64,000 bases of DNA from Salinarimonas sp. (GTDB lineage: Bacteria; Pseudomonadota; Alphaproteobacteria; Rhizobiales; Beijerinckiaceae), in assembly GCF_040111675.1 (NCBI RefSeq), contig NZ_CP157794.1, positions 2,067,501 to 2,131,500 on the forward strand, in the 5' to 3' direction. Position numbers and translations under genes: made by a program. The notes under the pieces were generated by a model, which saw nothing but the letters and a program-made list of their open reading frames with translations, had not been told where the DNA came from and made no database searches. Shown one piece after another: positions 1 to 11,436 of this stretch; the first letter of the stretch is position 1, and each line of letters starts with the position of its first letter.

Positions 1-903
1 GAGGCGGTGGGCGACGATCACCTGGTGGGCGGCGTCGACGGCGATCTGGGCGTTGTAGCCCTGGATGAAGCCGTCGCGGGTCGGCTGGATGCGGCTGTCG
101 GGGTCGGTGAAGTTGCGCTGCGCCTTGTCCGGCGGGCCGCCGTCGGGCGCGCGCTTGGGCCGCCCGCGATCCTGCATGCCGCTGGAGGGACCGGGGCCGT
201 CCTCGTCCTCGCCGCCCGCCGGCGCCGCCGCCTCGGCCTCCAGCGCGGCCTTGGCCGCCCGGATCCGCTCCAGCCGGCGCAGCTTGTCCGCCGCCCAGTC
301 CGGCATCTCGTCCCCGCGCCGCTCGCCGTGCGCGGCATCCTCCTCGCGGTCCGCCGTCTCGGCCCGGTCGAGCCAGCCCGCCACCGCATCGGCCAGCGCC
401 GGCTCCGCGCTCTTCATGCGGCCATAGCTCATCGCCTTGTGCCGCGAGGCGTTCGCCTTGATCTTCGTGCCGTCCAGAGCGACGTGCCCGAGCTGCACCA
501 GTCCCGCCGCCCGGCACAGGCGCAGCACCTGCTCGAACAGGCGCCCCAGCGCCTTGAGATGGCGCTTGCGGAAGTCCGCGATCGTGCGGAAGTCCGGCCG
601 CTGCAGGCCCGTCACCGCCATGAAGTCGACCCGCTCCTCGCAGGCTCGCGCCAGCTGGCGCGAGGAGTAGACCCCGCGGCTGTAGCCGTACAGCAGAAGC
701 GCCACCATCATCGCCGGATGATACGGCGGATAGCCTCGCAGCTCGATGTAGGCGCTCAGGATATCCCGCAGATCCAGCCCCTCACGCACCGTCTCGCGCA
801 CGAAGTGCGCCGCGTGCCCAGGCGGGACGAAGTCGTGAATGGACGGCGGCAGAAGCCAGCTCTGCTCGACATCCCAGGGGCGAAACGTCTTGCTCGTGCT
901 CAT
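1..903 (-). CDS. IS1182-family transposase, C-terminus missing
   Basis: Translation from the ATG at 903 stays open for 301 codons to the window edge, whereas family members are usually about 450-500 residues. The N-terminal domain contains the typical stretch for IS1182/IS5-like transposases (RGYPPYHPAMM, LLYGYSRGVYSSRQLA, DFRTIADFRKRH). The first catalytic aspartate is in HVALDGTKIKAN, and the second is probably in YNAQIAVDAAHQ close to the edge. The charged, variable insert between the two is also typical. Whether it is intact cannot be judged here. Confidence 0.85.
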   Translation of the reverse strand, partial: MSTSKTFRPWDVEQSWLLPPSIHDFVPPGHAAHFVRETVREGLDLRDILSAYIELRGYPPYHPAMMVALLLYGYSRGVYSSRQLARACEERVDFMAVTGLQRPDFRTIADFRKRHLKALGRLFEQVLRLCRAAGLVQLGHVALDGTKIKANASRHKAMSYGRMKSAEPALADAVAGWLDRAETADREEDAAHGERRGDEMPDWAADKLRRLERIRAAKAALEAEAAAPAGGEDEDGPGPSSGMQDRGRPKRAPDGGPPDKAQRNFTDPDSRIQPTRDGFIQGYNAQIAVDAAHQVIVAHRL

Positions 904-962
904 GAAACAAGAGAATCACGACCGGATTCCCACGTCCAGAAAATTACTCGGACAGCCTCCTA
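1..962 (-). mobile_element. IS1182-family insertion sequence, partial at window edge
   Basis: The element runs off the left edge. Its 5' side carries a 59-nt leader upstream of the transposase ATG at 903. The likely outer end lies near 945-962, where the minus strand reads GGAGGCTGTCCGAGTAA just before unrelated sequence begins. The other end is outside the window, so neither terminal inverted repeats nor a target duplication can be confirmed. Confidence 0.6.
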
Positions 963-1068
963 GCCCTCGTGTGCAGGCGCCGATACGGCGTTCGAGGGCG
1001 CGGACGCGCGCCGGGCACGGGCTCTGCTAGGCTACGCGTACGGCGAGACCGGCAGGGGAGCGATCCGC

Positions 1069-1917
1069 ATGCGCATCGGATGTGTGGGGCTGGGCGCGAT
1101 GGGGCGGCCGATGGCCGAGCGGCTGGCGGCGGCGGGCCACGCGGTGAGCGGCTACGACCGCGACGGGACGCGGTCCGCATCGGGTGTCGCGCCGGCGCGG
1201 AGCCTCGACGACGTTCTCGACGGCGCGGAGGCGCTTCTCCTGTCGCTGCCGGATTCGCCCGCGGTGGAAACGGTGACGGGGGACGTCCTCGCCAAGGCGC
1301 GCCCGGGGCTCCTCGTCGTCGACACCTCGACCGCGGATCCGCTCTCCACCCGTCGCCTGCAGGCGCAGGCCGCCGAGCGCGGGGTCGGCTTCGTCGACGC
1401 GCCGGTCTCCGGCGGTGCGAAGGGCGCGGCCGAGGGCCGGCTCCTCGCCATGCTCGGCGGGGCGGACGCCGATCTCGACCGCGCCGAGGCGCTGCTCGCG
1501 CCGCTGACGCGCCAGGTCGTGCGCTGCGGCGGCCCGGGCGCGGGGAACGTCGCCAAGCTCGTCAACAACCTGCTCTGCGCCGCCCATCTCCTGATCGCCG
1601 GCGAGGCGCTCAGGCTCGGCGAGGCTGCGGGGATCGACCCGCAGGCGCTCGCCGCGGTGCTCGCCGCCGGCTCCGGCCGCTCGGCCGCCACCGAGACCAA
1701 CCTGCCCGCCTGGGTGCTCTCCGGCGCCTACGACAGCGGCTTCTCCATGGGCCTGATGGCGAAGGACGTGCGCCTCGCCCGCGGGCTCGCCGGCGAGGTC
1801 GCGGCGCTCGGGCCGCTCGCCGAGGCCGTGGCGACGCTGGTCGCCGAGGGCGAGGGGCGCTTCGGCGCGGGGGCGGATTTCAACCGTCTGGTCGATCTCG
1901 GACGGGGAGAATCGTGA
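1069..1917 (+). CDS. NAD(P)-dependent 3-hydroxyisobutyrate-dehydrogenase-family oxidoreductase
   Basis: This 282-residue cytoplasmic beta-hydroxyacid dehydrogenase oxidises or reduces a small hydroxy acid with NAD(P). The N-terminus has the Rossmann motif GLGAMGRPMA (residues 8-17). FVDAPVSGG matches the family substrate-binding signature, and the catalytic lysine is K163 in GNVAKLVNN. Length and domain order fit the family (about 290 aa). It overlaps the downstream aldehyde dehydrogenase by one base (ATGA), so the two are probably translated together and act in one pathway. The substrate cannot be named: 3-hydroxyisobutyrate, tartronate semialdehyde and related acids are all possible. Confidence 0.88.
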   Translation: MRIGCVGLGAMGRPMAERLAAAGHAVSGYDRDGTRSASGVAPARSLDDVLDGAEALLLSLPDSPAVETVTGDVLAKARPGLLVVDTSTADPLSTRRLQAQAAERGVGFVDAPVSGGAKGAAEGRLLAMLGGADADLDRAEALLAPLTRQVVRCGGPGAGNVAKLVNNLLCAAHLLIAGEALRLGEAAGIDPQALAAVLAAGSGRSAATETNLPAWVLSGAYDSGFSMGLMAKDVRLARGLAGEVAALGPLAEAVATLVAEGEGRFGAGADFNRLVDLGRGES

Positions 1918-3428
1918 TGCGCGCGGACATCCTGCATAAGCACTGGCCCGAGGCGATCGGCAGCCTGATCGAGGGCGCGATCGTGCCGGGGGAGGGCGAG
2001 CCGATCGCGCTGATCGATCCCGCGACCGAGGAGACCCTCGCCGTCTACGCCGATGCCGGCGCCGGCATCGGCGAGCGCGCCCATGCGAGCGCCGAGCGCG
2101 GCGGCGCCGCCTGGCGGGCGCTCGCGCCCTCCGCCCGCGGCGCGATCCTCGCCCGCGCCGCCGACCTCGTCGTGCGGGACGCGCAGCCGCTGGCCGAGGT
2201 CGAGGCGCTGGTCGCCGGCAAGCCGATCCGCGACGCGCGGGCGGAAGCCGGGCGCGTCGCCGAGATGTTCCGCTACTATGCGGGCTTCGCCGACAAGATC
2301 GAGGGCCGGGTCGTCCCGGTCGCGTCGGGGCACCTCACGCTGGTGACGCCCGAGCCGCTGGGCACCATCGTGCAGATCACGCCCTGGAACGCGCCGCTCT
2401 TCACCGCCGGCTGGCAGCTCGCCCCGGCGCTGGCGGCGGGCAACGCGGCGATCCTGAAGCCGTCCGAATGGACGCCCGTCACCTCGCTCATGCTCGGCCG
2501 CCTCCTGATCGAGGCCGGCGTGCCGGCCGGCGCGATCGCGGTGATCGCCGGCTTCGGGCGCACGGCCGGCGCGGCGCTCGTCGCCGATCCGCGCTGCGGC
2601 AAGGCGGTCTTCGTCGGCTCGGTCGCGAGCGGCCGCAGGGTCGCGGCGCTGGCCGCCGGCGCGGGACGGCCGTCGCTGCTCGAGCTCGGCGGCAAGTCGG
2701 CCATGGTCGTCTTCGCAGACGCCGATCTCGCCGGCGCCGCCACCTGCGCCCAGGGCGCGATCTTCGCCGCCGCCGGGCAGAGCTGCACGGCCGGCTCGCG
2801 GCTCCTCGTCGAGCGCCCCGTCTACGAGCGCGTTCTCGGCTGGCTCGCCGAGGGCGCCGCGAAGCTGCGCGTCGGCGATCCGCTCGACCCGCAGACCGAG
2901 ATCGGCCCGCTCCAGAACGCCCGCCAGCACGCCAGCGTGCGCGCCGCCATCGCGGCCGCGCGGGAGGCCGGCGCGCGGCTCGTCCTCGGGGGAGGGCGGC
3001 CCGCCGCGCTCGGCGAGGGGCCGGGCTTCTTCGTCGCGCCGACGATCTTCGCCGACGTCGCGCCCGACACGGCGATCGCCCGCGAGGAGATCTTCGGCCC
3101 CGTCCTCGCCGTGATCCCCTTCGAGGGCGAGGAGGAGGCGCTCGCCCTCGCCAACGGAACGGAGTTCGACCTCGCCGGCGCCGTCTGGTCCCGCGACGGC
3201 GCGAAGGCCCTGCGGGTCGCGCGGCGCCTGCGGGCGGGCTCGGTCTGGGTGAACGGCTACCGCACGCTCTCCGTCCAGGCCCCCTTCGGCGGCATGCGCG
3301 GCTCCGGCTTCGGCCGCTCGTCGGGCGCCGAGGTCCTGGCCGAGTACACCCAGGCGAAGAGCCTGTGGATCGAGACCGCGGCGCAGCCGGTGTTTCCGTT
3401 CGGGTATGGGCCGGCGGCGACCGACTGA
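1917..3428 (+). CDS. NAD(P)-dependent aldehyde dehydrogenase
   Basis: This 503-residue protein of the ALDH superfamily oxidises an aldehyde to a carboxylate. PWNAPL and NAAILKPSEWTP form the cofactor-binding region. The general base is E256 in LLELGGKS and the catalytic cysteine is C290 in GQSCTAGSR. The 34-residue gap between them and the EIFGPV motif near the C-terminus are normal. The ATG overlaps the stop of the preceding reductase gene. The pairing suggests a catabolic route in which an alcohol or hydroxy acid becomes a semialdehyde and is then oxidised. The exact substrate is unknown. Confidence 0.92.
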   Translation: MRADILHKHWPEAIGSLIEGAIVPGEGEPIALIDPATEETLAVYADAGAGIGERAHASAERGGAAWRALAPSARGAILARAADLVVRDAQPLAEVEALVAGKPIRDARAEAGRVAEMFRYYAGFADKIEGRVVPVASGHLTLVTPEPLGTIVQITPWNAPLFTAGWQLAPALAAGNAAILKPSEWTPVTSLMLGRLLIEAGVPAGAIAVIAGFGRTAGAALVADPRCGKAVFVGSVASGRRVAALAAGAGRPSLLELGGKSAMVVFADADLAGAATCAQGAIFAAAGQSCTAGSRLLVERPVYERVLGWLAEGAAKLRVGDPLDPQTEIGPLQNARQHASVRAAIAAAREAGARLVLGGGRPAALGEGPGFFVAPTIFADVAPDTAIAREEIFGPVLAVIPFEGEEEALALANGTEFDLAGAVWSRDGAKALRVARRLRAGSVWVNGYRTLSVQAPFGGMRGSGFGRSSGAEVLAEYTQAKSLWIETAAQPVFPFGYGPAATD

Positions 3429-3525
3429 GACGGCGTCACAGGCGCGAAGCCCGGTTCAGGTTGACATCGGGCTTGAGGTGCAACATAGGATAAACCGCCG
3501 ACTGAAGAAGCACAGGACAGCAGGG

Positions 3526-3942
3526 GTGGAGCCCGAGTTTCCATTCGAGTTCATCGTGCTCGGAACCCCCGTTTCCTTTCAACGCGCAAACTCCGCTGCG
3601 CGGCAGGCGTGGCGGGAGCAGGTGCGTGCCGCGAGCGCCCGGAAGCTCCCGGAAGGGCATTTCGCCACCGACCAACCTCTTGCGGTGACGATGTACTATT
3701 TTCCTGAAGACCGCATGGTGGGCGACATCGACAACATCATCAAGCTCACGCTCGACGCTCTGCGGAGGCACGTCTATCTCGACGACGATCAGGTCGAGCG
3801 CATCGTCATCCAGAAATTCGAGCGCGATCGTGATTTCGCGTTCACCGATCCGAGCGAAACGCTCGCAGCTTGCATGGCCGGCCCCAAGCCCGCACTCTAC
3901 ATACGGATATCGACCGATCTGAACGAGGAGCTGAACCGGTGA
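3526..3942 (+). CDS. RusA-like Holliday junction resolvase/endonuclease
   Basis: This small protein of 138 residues from a GTG at 3526 resembles RusA. RusA dimers cleave four-way DNA junctions using clustered aspartates. Conserved features are GTPVSFQR near the N-terminus and GDIDNIIKLTLDAL (D67, D69, N70, K73, D77), followed by VYLDDDQVERI (D86-D88), which supplies the metal-binding acids. An upstream ATG at 3406 in the same frame would overlap the ALDH gene and add about 40 poorly conserved residues, so GTG, preceded by a purine-rich GGACAG, is preferred. RusA genes are usually phage-borne. This copy has no phage neighbours and overlaps the next gene (GTGA), so the two probably act together. 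Confidence 0.8.
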   Translation: MEPEFPFEFIVLGTPVSFQRANSAARQAWREQVRAASARKLPEGHFATDQPLAVTMYYFPEDRMVGDIDNIIKLTLDALRRHVYLDDDQVERIVIQKFERDRDFAFTDPSETLAACMAGPKPALYIRISTDLNEELNR

Positions 3943-4637
3943 CGATTGGCTCGCGCACGCAAGCCGAGCTGCTGGCCGCCGCGGGCCGGCGGCTCTCGGC
4001 GGAGGGCTACGACGTGATCGTCGGGCCCGACAATTCGCTGCTGCCCGCGGCGCTACGCGCCCGGCGCCCAGACGCGATCGCCGTCGGTCGCGACCCGAAG
4101 CTCGTGATCGAAATCGTGAGCGAGCGCTCGGAAAGCGCGTCGCGCATGGCGGCGCTGAGGGAAGCTCTCGAAGCCGCACCGGGCTGGAAGCTGCATGTGG
4201 TGCTCGACCGCACGTCGCCGGCCTCGACCATGCCCAGTGTCGCCGACGACGAAATTCACGCCGTGCTGCAAAGCGTCTCGCAGATCGCAGGTGTGGCGCC
4301 GGCCGCGGCGGTCATGCTCGCCTGGTCTGCTCTCGAAGCCCTCGTGCGCAGGCGCAGGCCCGAGACGTTCGCCCGACCGCAATCGCCCGCCCGGATCGTC
4401 GAGCATCTCGCGGCCGAAGGCATCGTATTGCCTGGCGACGCGGCATTCCTTCGTGAGATGGCCGCCTCGCGGAACGCCGTCGCTCATGGCGACCTGCAGA
4501 CGACGGTCAATCCCGCCGCCATTCACCGCATGGTGGCCCTGGTGCGTGACCTCGCTGCGTCGCCTGAGCTGGCTCTACAGGAGGACGTGGCAGACGACAT
4601 GCCGAACGCCGCTTCGCCGGGCTTCATCGGGAGCTGA
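3939..4637 (+). CDS. Restriction-endonuclease-like/HEPN fusion protein
   Basis: This 232-residue protein from a GTG overlaps the stop of the RusA-like gene. Residues 1-95 look like a small REase-fold domain (AHJR-like): RPDAIAV carries D45 and KLVIEIV carries E58. The lysine of the usual D-ExK motif is replaced (E-I-V), so nuclease activity is uncertain. Residues 105-215 form a helical domain with SRNAVAHG, giving the R178-N-x3-H183 signature of HEPN RNases. The gene lies between metabolic operons. A nucleic-acid defence or repair role with the RusA partner is inferred, not shown. A plain hypothetical protein with a non-catalytic HEPN domain is the alternative. Confidence 0.6.
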   Translation: MTIGSRTQAELLAAAGRRLSAEGYDVIVGPDNSLLPAALRARRPDAIAVGRDPKLVIEIVSERSESASRMAALREALEAAPGWKLHVVLDRTSPASTMPSVADDEIHAVLQSVSQIAGVAPAAAVMLAWSALEALVRRRRPETFARPQSPARIVEHLAAEGIVLPGDAAFLREMAASRNAVAHGDLQTTVNPAAIHRMVALVRDLAASPELALQEDVADDMPNAASPGFIGS

Positions 4638-4677
4638 CCTTCACGCAGCGCCGCCGTCGACGATCGCGCCCGAGCCC

Positions 4678-6336
<1,659 letters not shown>

Positions 6337-6349
6337 GCCGTCCTCCTCC

Positions 6350-7266
6350 TCAGCGCTGGCCGACGCGCTTGGCGAGCTTGGGGTCGAGCCGGTCGCGCAA
6401 AGCATCGCCCAGGATATTCACCGCGAGGATGGTGATCGCGAGCGCGATGCCCGGATAGAGCAGGTTCCAGGGCGCGATCTGGAAGAGGAGGCGCGCCTCC
6501 GCCACCATGTTGCCCCAGGAGGGCACGATCGGCGGCGTGCCGGCGCCGAGGAACGACAGGATCGCCTCGGTGAGCATGGCGGAGGCCGCGACGTAGGTCG
6601 CCTGCACGATGAGCGGCGGCACGCAATTGGGAAGCACGTGGCGCCACAGGAGCTTCGGCAGCGGCGTGCCGACCGACACGGCCGCCTCGACATAGGGCTC
6701 CTCGCGCACCGAGAGCACGACCGAGCGCACGAGGCGCACGACCCGTGGCACCTCGGGCACCACGATCGCGGCGATGACGGTGACGATGCTCGCGCCCGAG
6801 ACCGAGACCAGCGCGATGGCGAGCAGGATGCCGGGGATCGCCATCAGCCCGTCCATGACGCGCATCACGAGCGGGTCGAGCCAGCGGATGAAGCCGGTGA
6901 ACAGCCCGATGACGAGCCCGATCACCACCGCCAGCACCGCGACGGCGAGGCCCACCACGACCGAGACGCGCGCGCCGTAGACGAGGCGGCTCCAGATGTC
7001 GCGGCCGAGATGGTCGGTGCCGAGCCAATAGGCGGGGGAGGGGCCCTGCAACCGGCTCGCCGGGTCGAGCGCCGTCGGGTCGGTGGTGCCCACGAGCGGC
7101 GCGAAGATCGCGCCGAGCGCGATCACGGCGAGCACCAGGGCGGCGAGCGCCGCGAGCGGATAGCGCACGATCGCGCCGCGCCAGCCGGATTCGGGGGCGG
7201 CGTGAGCCGGCGTCGGCTCGTCGTCCGGCGGGAGGGCCTTCTCGACGGTCTTTTCGGCGACGACGG

Positions 7267-7270
<4 letters not shown>
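6350..7270 (-). CDS. Peptide-type ABC transporter permease (DppC-like)
   Basis: This 306-residue inner-membrane permease of the BPD_transp_1 family has a cytoplasmic N-terminal tail, one membrane helix (ALAALVLAVIALGAIFAPL), the DppC signature GTDHLGRDIWSRLVYGAR, and then five more helices. The EAA loop lies around EAAVSVGTPLPKLLWRHVLP. The start is a TTG at 7270 that overlaps the stop of the DppB-like gene (TTGA); no ATG occurs before the first membrane helix. It should pair with the DppB-like protein to form the translocation channel. Specificity is set by the binding protein, so the substrate is not known. Confidence 0.9.
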
Positions 7271-8205
<935 letters not shown>

Positions 8206-8244
8206 GGTGGTCCTTCGCTACGTTGAGCCGGGAGCTCGCGCATT

Positions 8245-8293
8245 CCCCTCTCCCTCGTGGAGAGGGGAGGCTCCCCGGCGCGATGCCGGGGAG
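8245..8293 (-). terminator. Two stem-loops between binding-protein and permease genes
   Basis: Two perfect 9-bp hairpins lie back to back: CCCCTCTCC/GGAGAGGGG (8245-8253 and 8259-8267) and CTCCCCGGC/GCCGGGGAG (8271-8279 and 8285-8293), each with a 5-nt loop. They fall just after the binding-protein stop codon in the direction of transcription. There is no T-run, so a partial terminator or a 3' mRNA stabiliser that keeps the binding protein in excess over the permeases is the likely role. Confidence 0.5.
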
Positions 8294-8301
8294 CCGCGGG
8301 A

Positions 8302-9906
8302 TCAGCTCTTCTGGATGTTCCAGAAGAACGGCGGCGCCTCCAGGATGCCGGAGACGTTGTCCCGGTAGCCGGTGGGCGTGAAGAACTGGCCCAGCACCGC
8401 GTGGAAGTTCTGTTCGAAGAAGCGCGCCTGGATCTTCTCGGCGATGGCCTTCTGGTCGTCGATCGAGCCGGCCTCGGCGAATTCCGTGCGCAGCCCCTCG
8501 ATCATCGGGTCGTCGGCCCAGCCGACCCAGGCGGTGTCGCCCGCGGCCGACATGGCGAACTGCACCACCGGGTCGAGCAGGTCCGCGCCCTCCCACCAGG
8601 TGACGAACATGTTCCAGCCGCCGTCCTCGATCGGGTTCTTGCTGGCGCGGCGCTGGAGCACGGTGGCCCAGTCCATGGCCTGGGCGTCGACGTTGATGCC
8701 CATGCGGCGCATCGTGTCGACGATGACCTGGATGTAGTTGGTCTGGACCGGGATGTCGGTCGTCGCCAGCACCACGAAGCGCTCGCCGTCGTAGCCCGAT
8801 TCGGCGAGGAGCTTCTTCGCCTCCTCGAGGTCCGGCTGCTGGATGAAGTCCGCGCTCGCGTCGTTGGCGAAGGTCGTGTCGCAGGGGAAGACCGAGTAGC
8901 ACTCCTTGTAGAAGTCCGGCGAGCCCACCGCCGCCTGGAGCAGCGCCGTCTGGTCGAGCGCCCGCACGATCGCCTTGCGCACGCCGGGATTGGCGCTCGC
9001 GCCCTGGAGGCTGTTGAAGCGCGCCATGCCCATGTTGCCGAGCGGGTTGAAGTTCTCGACCTTCACGCCCGGCATGCCGGCGACGATCGGCGCGAGGTCG
9101 GCGGGGACCTGCTCCCAATAGTCCACCTCGCCCGTCATCAGCGCGTTGAGCTGCGTGTTCGGGTCGGGGAAGTTGATCCACTCGACGCCTTCGAGATGCG
9201 CCACCTTGCCGCCGGCGGCGTTGGAGGCGGGCTCGTCGCGCGGGACGTAGTTCGGGTTGCGCTCGTAGACGACGCGGGCGCCCGGGCGGAACTCGCTCGC
9301 CACGAAGCGGAACGGGCCCGAGCCCATCTGCTCCTCGGCGGTGAGGCGCTCGGAGGTCGGCTTCTCCGCCATGCGCTTGGGCATCATGAACGGCACGTTC
9401 GTCGACAGCTTTCCGATCGACTGCAGCACGAGGCCGTAGGGGTTCTTCAGCTTGAGGACGATCGTGTCCGTGCCGTCGTGGGTGCAGCTCTCCATGTAGG
9501 AGAACAGCCGTCGGCCCATGCCGTCGACCTGGCCCCAGCGGATCAGCGAGAGCGCGCAATCCTCGGCGGTGACGGGGCTGCCGTCGTGCCAGGACAGACC
9601 GTCGCGCAGCGAGATGCGGTAGGTGAGCTTGTCGTCCGAGATCTCGACCCCGCTCGCCATCTGCGGCTGAACCTGCAGATTCGCGTCCTGCGCGAACAGC
9701 GTGTCGTAGATCAGGTAGCCGTGATTGCGGACGATGTAGCCGGTGGTCGCCACGGGATCGAGGATCGTCAGCGATGCGTGCGGAATCACCTTGAGAATCC
9801 CGCTCGGGGCGGCGCGGGCGCGGCCCATGCCGAAAGGTAAGGCACTCATGCCCGCAGTCGCGGCAGCGCCCGCGAGAAGATCACGCCTGGTCAGCTTGAA
9901 GGTCAT
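8302..9906 (-). CDS. ABC transporter substrate-binding protein, family 5 (peptide type)
   Basis: This 534-residue periplasmic solute-binding protein has an N-terminal twin-arginine signal (RRDLLAGAAATAG at residues 7-19, ending GRARAAP), so it is exported folded by Tat. SBP_bac_5 features include LTYRISLRDGLSWHDGSPVTAED, GSGPFRF and the FNP-type segment, at the usual family length. It is the first gene of the transporter operon. In Hyphomicrobiales such proteins bind peptides, opines, glutathione or other amides. The neighbouring amidase and M20/M81 hydrolases favour a peptide-like or acyl-amino-acid ligand, but that is inference. Confidence 0.92.
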   Translation of the reverse strand: MTFKLTRRDLLAGAAATAGMSALPFGMGRARAAPSGILKVIPHASLTILDPVATTGYIVRNHGYLIYDTLFAQDANLQVQPQMASGVEISDDKLTYRISLRDGLSWHDGSPVTAEDCALSLIRWGQVDGMGRRLFSYMESCTHDGTDTIVLKLKNPYGLVLQSIGKLSTNVPFMMPKRMAEKPTSERLTAEEQMGSGPFRFVASEFRPGARVVYERNPNYVPRDEPASNAAGGKVAHLEGVEWINFPDPNTQLNALMTGEVDYWEQVPADLAPIVAGMPGVKVENFNPLGNMGMARFNSLQGASANPGVRKAIVRALDQTALLQAAVGSPDFYKECYSVFPCDTTFANDASADFIQQPDLEEAKKLLAESGYDGERFVVLATTDIPVQTNYIQVIVDTMRRMGINVDAQAMDWATVLQRRASKNPIEDGGWNMFVTWWEGADLLDPVVQFAMSAAGDTAWVGWADDPMIEGLRTEFAEAGSIDDQKAIAEKIQARFFEQNFHAVLGQFFTPTGYRDNVSGILEAPPFFWNIQKS

Positions 9907-10011
9907 CGTCGGTTCCCCTCTTGGTCTTTCGTGTGCGGACGATCCGCATGTGGATCGAAGACCAGCGCGATGTCCTCCCCATGCGCAGAGCCGTCGATCC
10001 GGTGGCGACGA

Positions 10012-11436
10012 TCATGCAAGGCGCACGCCATCGCCGCCCCCTCGCGGCGCGTCGAGCGCCGGGAAGTTCATGGCCGCTTCAACCGCCGCGGCCGCCGCGA
10101 GGACGAGCGCGTCATCGCCGCGTTTCGCGACGATCTGGAGGCCGATCGGCAGGCCGTCCCGCGTGAGCCCCACGGGCACCGTCGCGGCGGGCTGGCCGGA
10201 AAGGTTGAAAGGGTAGGTGTAGGGGGACCAGTCGGTCCAGTCCTCGCCGAAGGCGTCTCCCGCGGGCCGGCCGTCCACAGGCGGCGCGCCGATCGGCATG
10301 GTCGGGGTGATCAGGAGATCGACGCTCTCGTGGAAGCGCCGCATGCGCTCGGCGAAGGCCTGGCGCGTGGCGAGCGCGTCGACGTAGGCCGAGGCCGGGA
10401 GGGCGAGGCCCTCCTCCCCGCAGCGGGCGAAGCCGGGGTCGCAGAGGCTCCGGCGCTCCGGCGGGATCCTGCCGTAGACGCTCGCCGAGCCCGCGAGCCA
10501 GAAGACGTTGCAGGTGTCGAGCACGTCCTCGATGGCGAGATCGCTCTCCTCCACCCGCACCCCCGCCGCCGCGAGCGGCGCCAGCGCCGCGCGGCAGGCG
10601 GCCTCCACCTCGGGGTCGAGGCCCTTCGCGTAGCCGAGGGTCGGGCTGAAGGCGGCCCCGAGGCCCGACAGCGAGCGGTCGAGGAGCGCGCGCGCCGCCG
10701 GCGGCGGCTCCGACGTCGCGAGCGTGTCCTGCGGGTCCGGCGTCGCGATCAGCTCGAACAGCAGCGCGACGTCGGCGACCCGGCGCGCCATCGGCCCCAG
10801 GATCGCGAGAACGCCCATGGCCGAGGCCGGCCAGGCCGGCACGCGGCCCGACGTCGGCTTGAGCCCGGCGAGCCCGCAGAACGAGCAGGGGATGCGCACC
10901 GAGCCGAGCCCGTCCGAGCCGACATGCATCACCCCGATCCCGAGCGCCGCCGCCGCGGCGGCGCCCGCCGACGAGCCGCCGGACGTGCGCGAAAGATCCC
11001 ACGGATTGCGCGTGATCCCGTGGGCGGGGCTGTCGCCCAGACCCTTCCAGCCGAGCTCGGGCATGGACGTGCAGCCGACGAGGATCGCGCCCGCCTCCTT
11101 CAGCCGACGGGTCGCCGGCGCGTCGAGATTGGGCGTCACCGGATCGAGCGCGACGGAGCCGCGGTGCATCGGCCAGCCGGCGACGGCGACGTTGCCCTTC
11201 ATGGTCGCGGGCACGCCGTCGGCGGGTCCGAGCGGCTGGCGGGCGTGCCAGCGCGCCTCGGAGGCGCGGGCGGCCTCCATGGCGGCGGCGTCGTCGACAT
11301 GGACGAAGGCGTTGATCGCGCCCTCGAAGCGATCGCGCCGCGCGATGGTCGCCGAGATCACCTCGACCGGAGAGAGCCGGCCGGCCGCATAGGCGGCGGT
11401 CAGCTCCGCTGCGGTCATCTCGTGGATCTCGGCCAT
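10012..11436 (-). CDS. Amidase-signature family hydrolase
   Basis: This 474-residue amidase hydrolyses a carboxamide to acid plus ammonia or amine. The Ser-cisSer-Lys triad is visible: the lysine in PATMKGNVAVAG, the cis-serine in the SGGSSAG region and the nucleophilic serine in SDGLGSVRIP. The family glycine/serine-rich block is intact. The start at 11436 has GAGGGGAGGA a good distance upstream. It lies 105 nt upstream of the transporter operon on the same strand and may be co-transcribed with it, so it may act on the imported compound after uptake. No signal peptide is seen, which places it in the cytoplasm. The specific substrate cannot be read from sequence. Confidence 0.9.
   Translation of the reverse strand: MAEIHEMTAAELTAAYAAGRLSPVEVISATIARRDRFEGAINAFVHVDDAAAMEAARASEARWHARQPLGPADGVPATMKGNVAVAGWPMHRGSVALDPVTPNLDAPATRRLKEAGAILVGCTSMPELGWKGLGDSPAHGITRNPWDLSRTSGGSSAGAAAAAALGIGVMHVGSDGLGSVRIPCSFCGLAGLKPTSGRVPAWPASAMGVLAILGPMARRVADVALLFELIATPDPQDTLATSEPPPAARALLDRSLSGLGAAFSPTLGYAKGLDPEVEAACRAALAPLAAAGVRVEESDLAIEDVLDTCNVFWLAGSASVYGRIPPERRSLCDPGFARCGEEGLALPASAYVDALATRQAFAERMRRFHESVDLLITPTMPIGAPPVDGRPAGDAFGEDWTDWSPYTYPFNLSGQPAATVPVGLTRDGLPIGLQIVAKRGDDALVLAAAAAVEAAMNFPALDAPRGGGDGVRLA

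Noticed and set aside
3406..3525. Longer N-terminus for the RusA-like protein from the ATG at 3406
   Set aside because: It would overlap the aldehyde dehydrogenase gene and add residues unlike RusA; the GTG at 3526 gives a normal-sized protein.
3526..4637. Reading the RusA/HEPN pair as part of a prophage
   Set aside because: No integrase, repressor, structural or lysis gene and no attachment-site repeat is visible around it.
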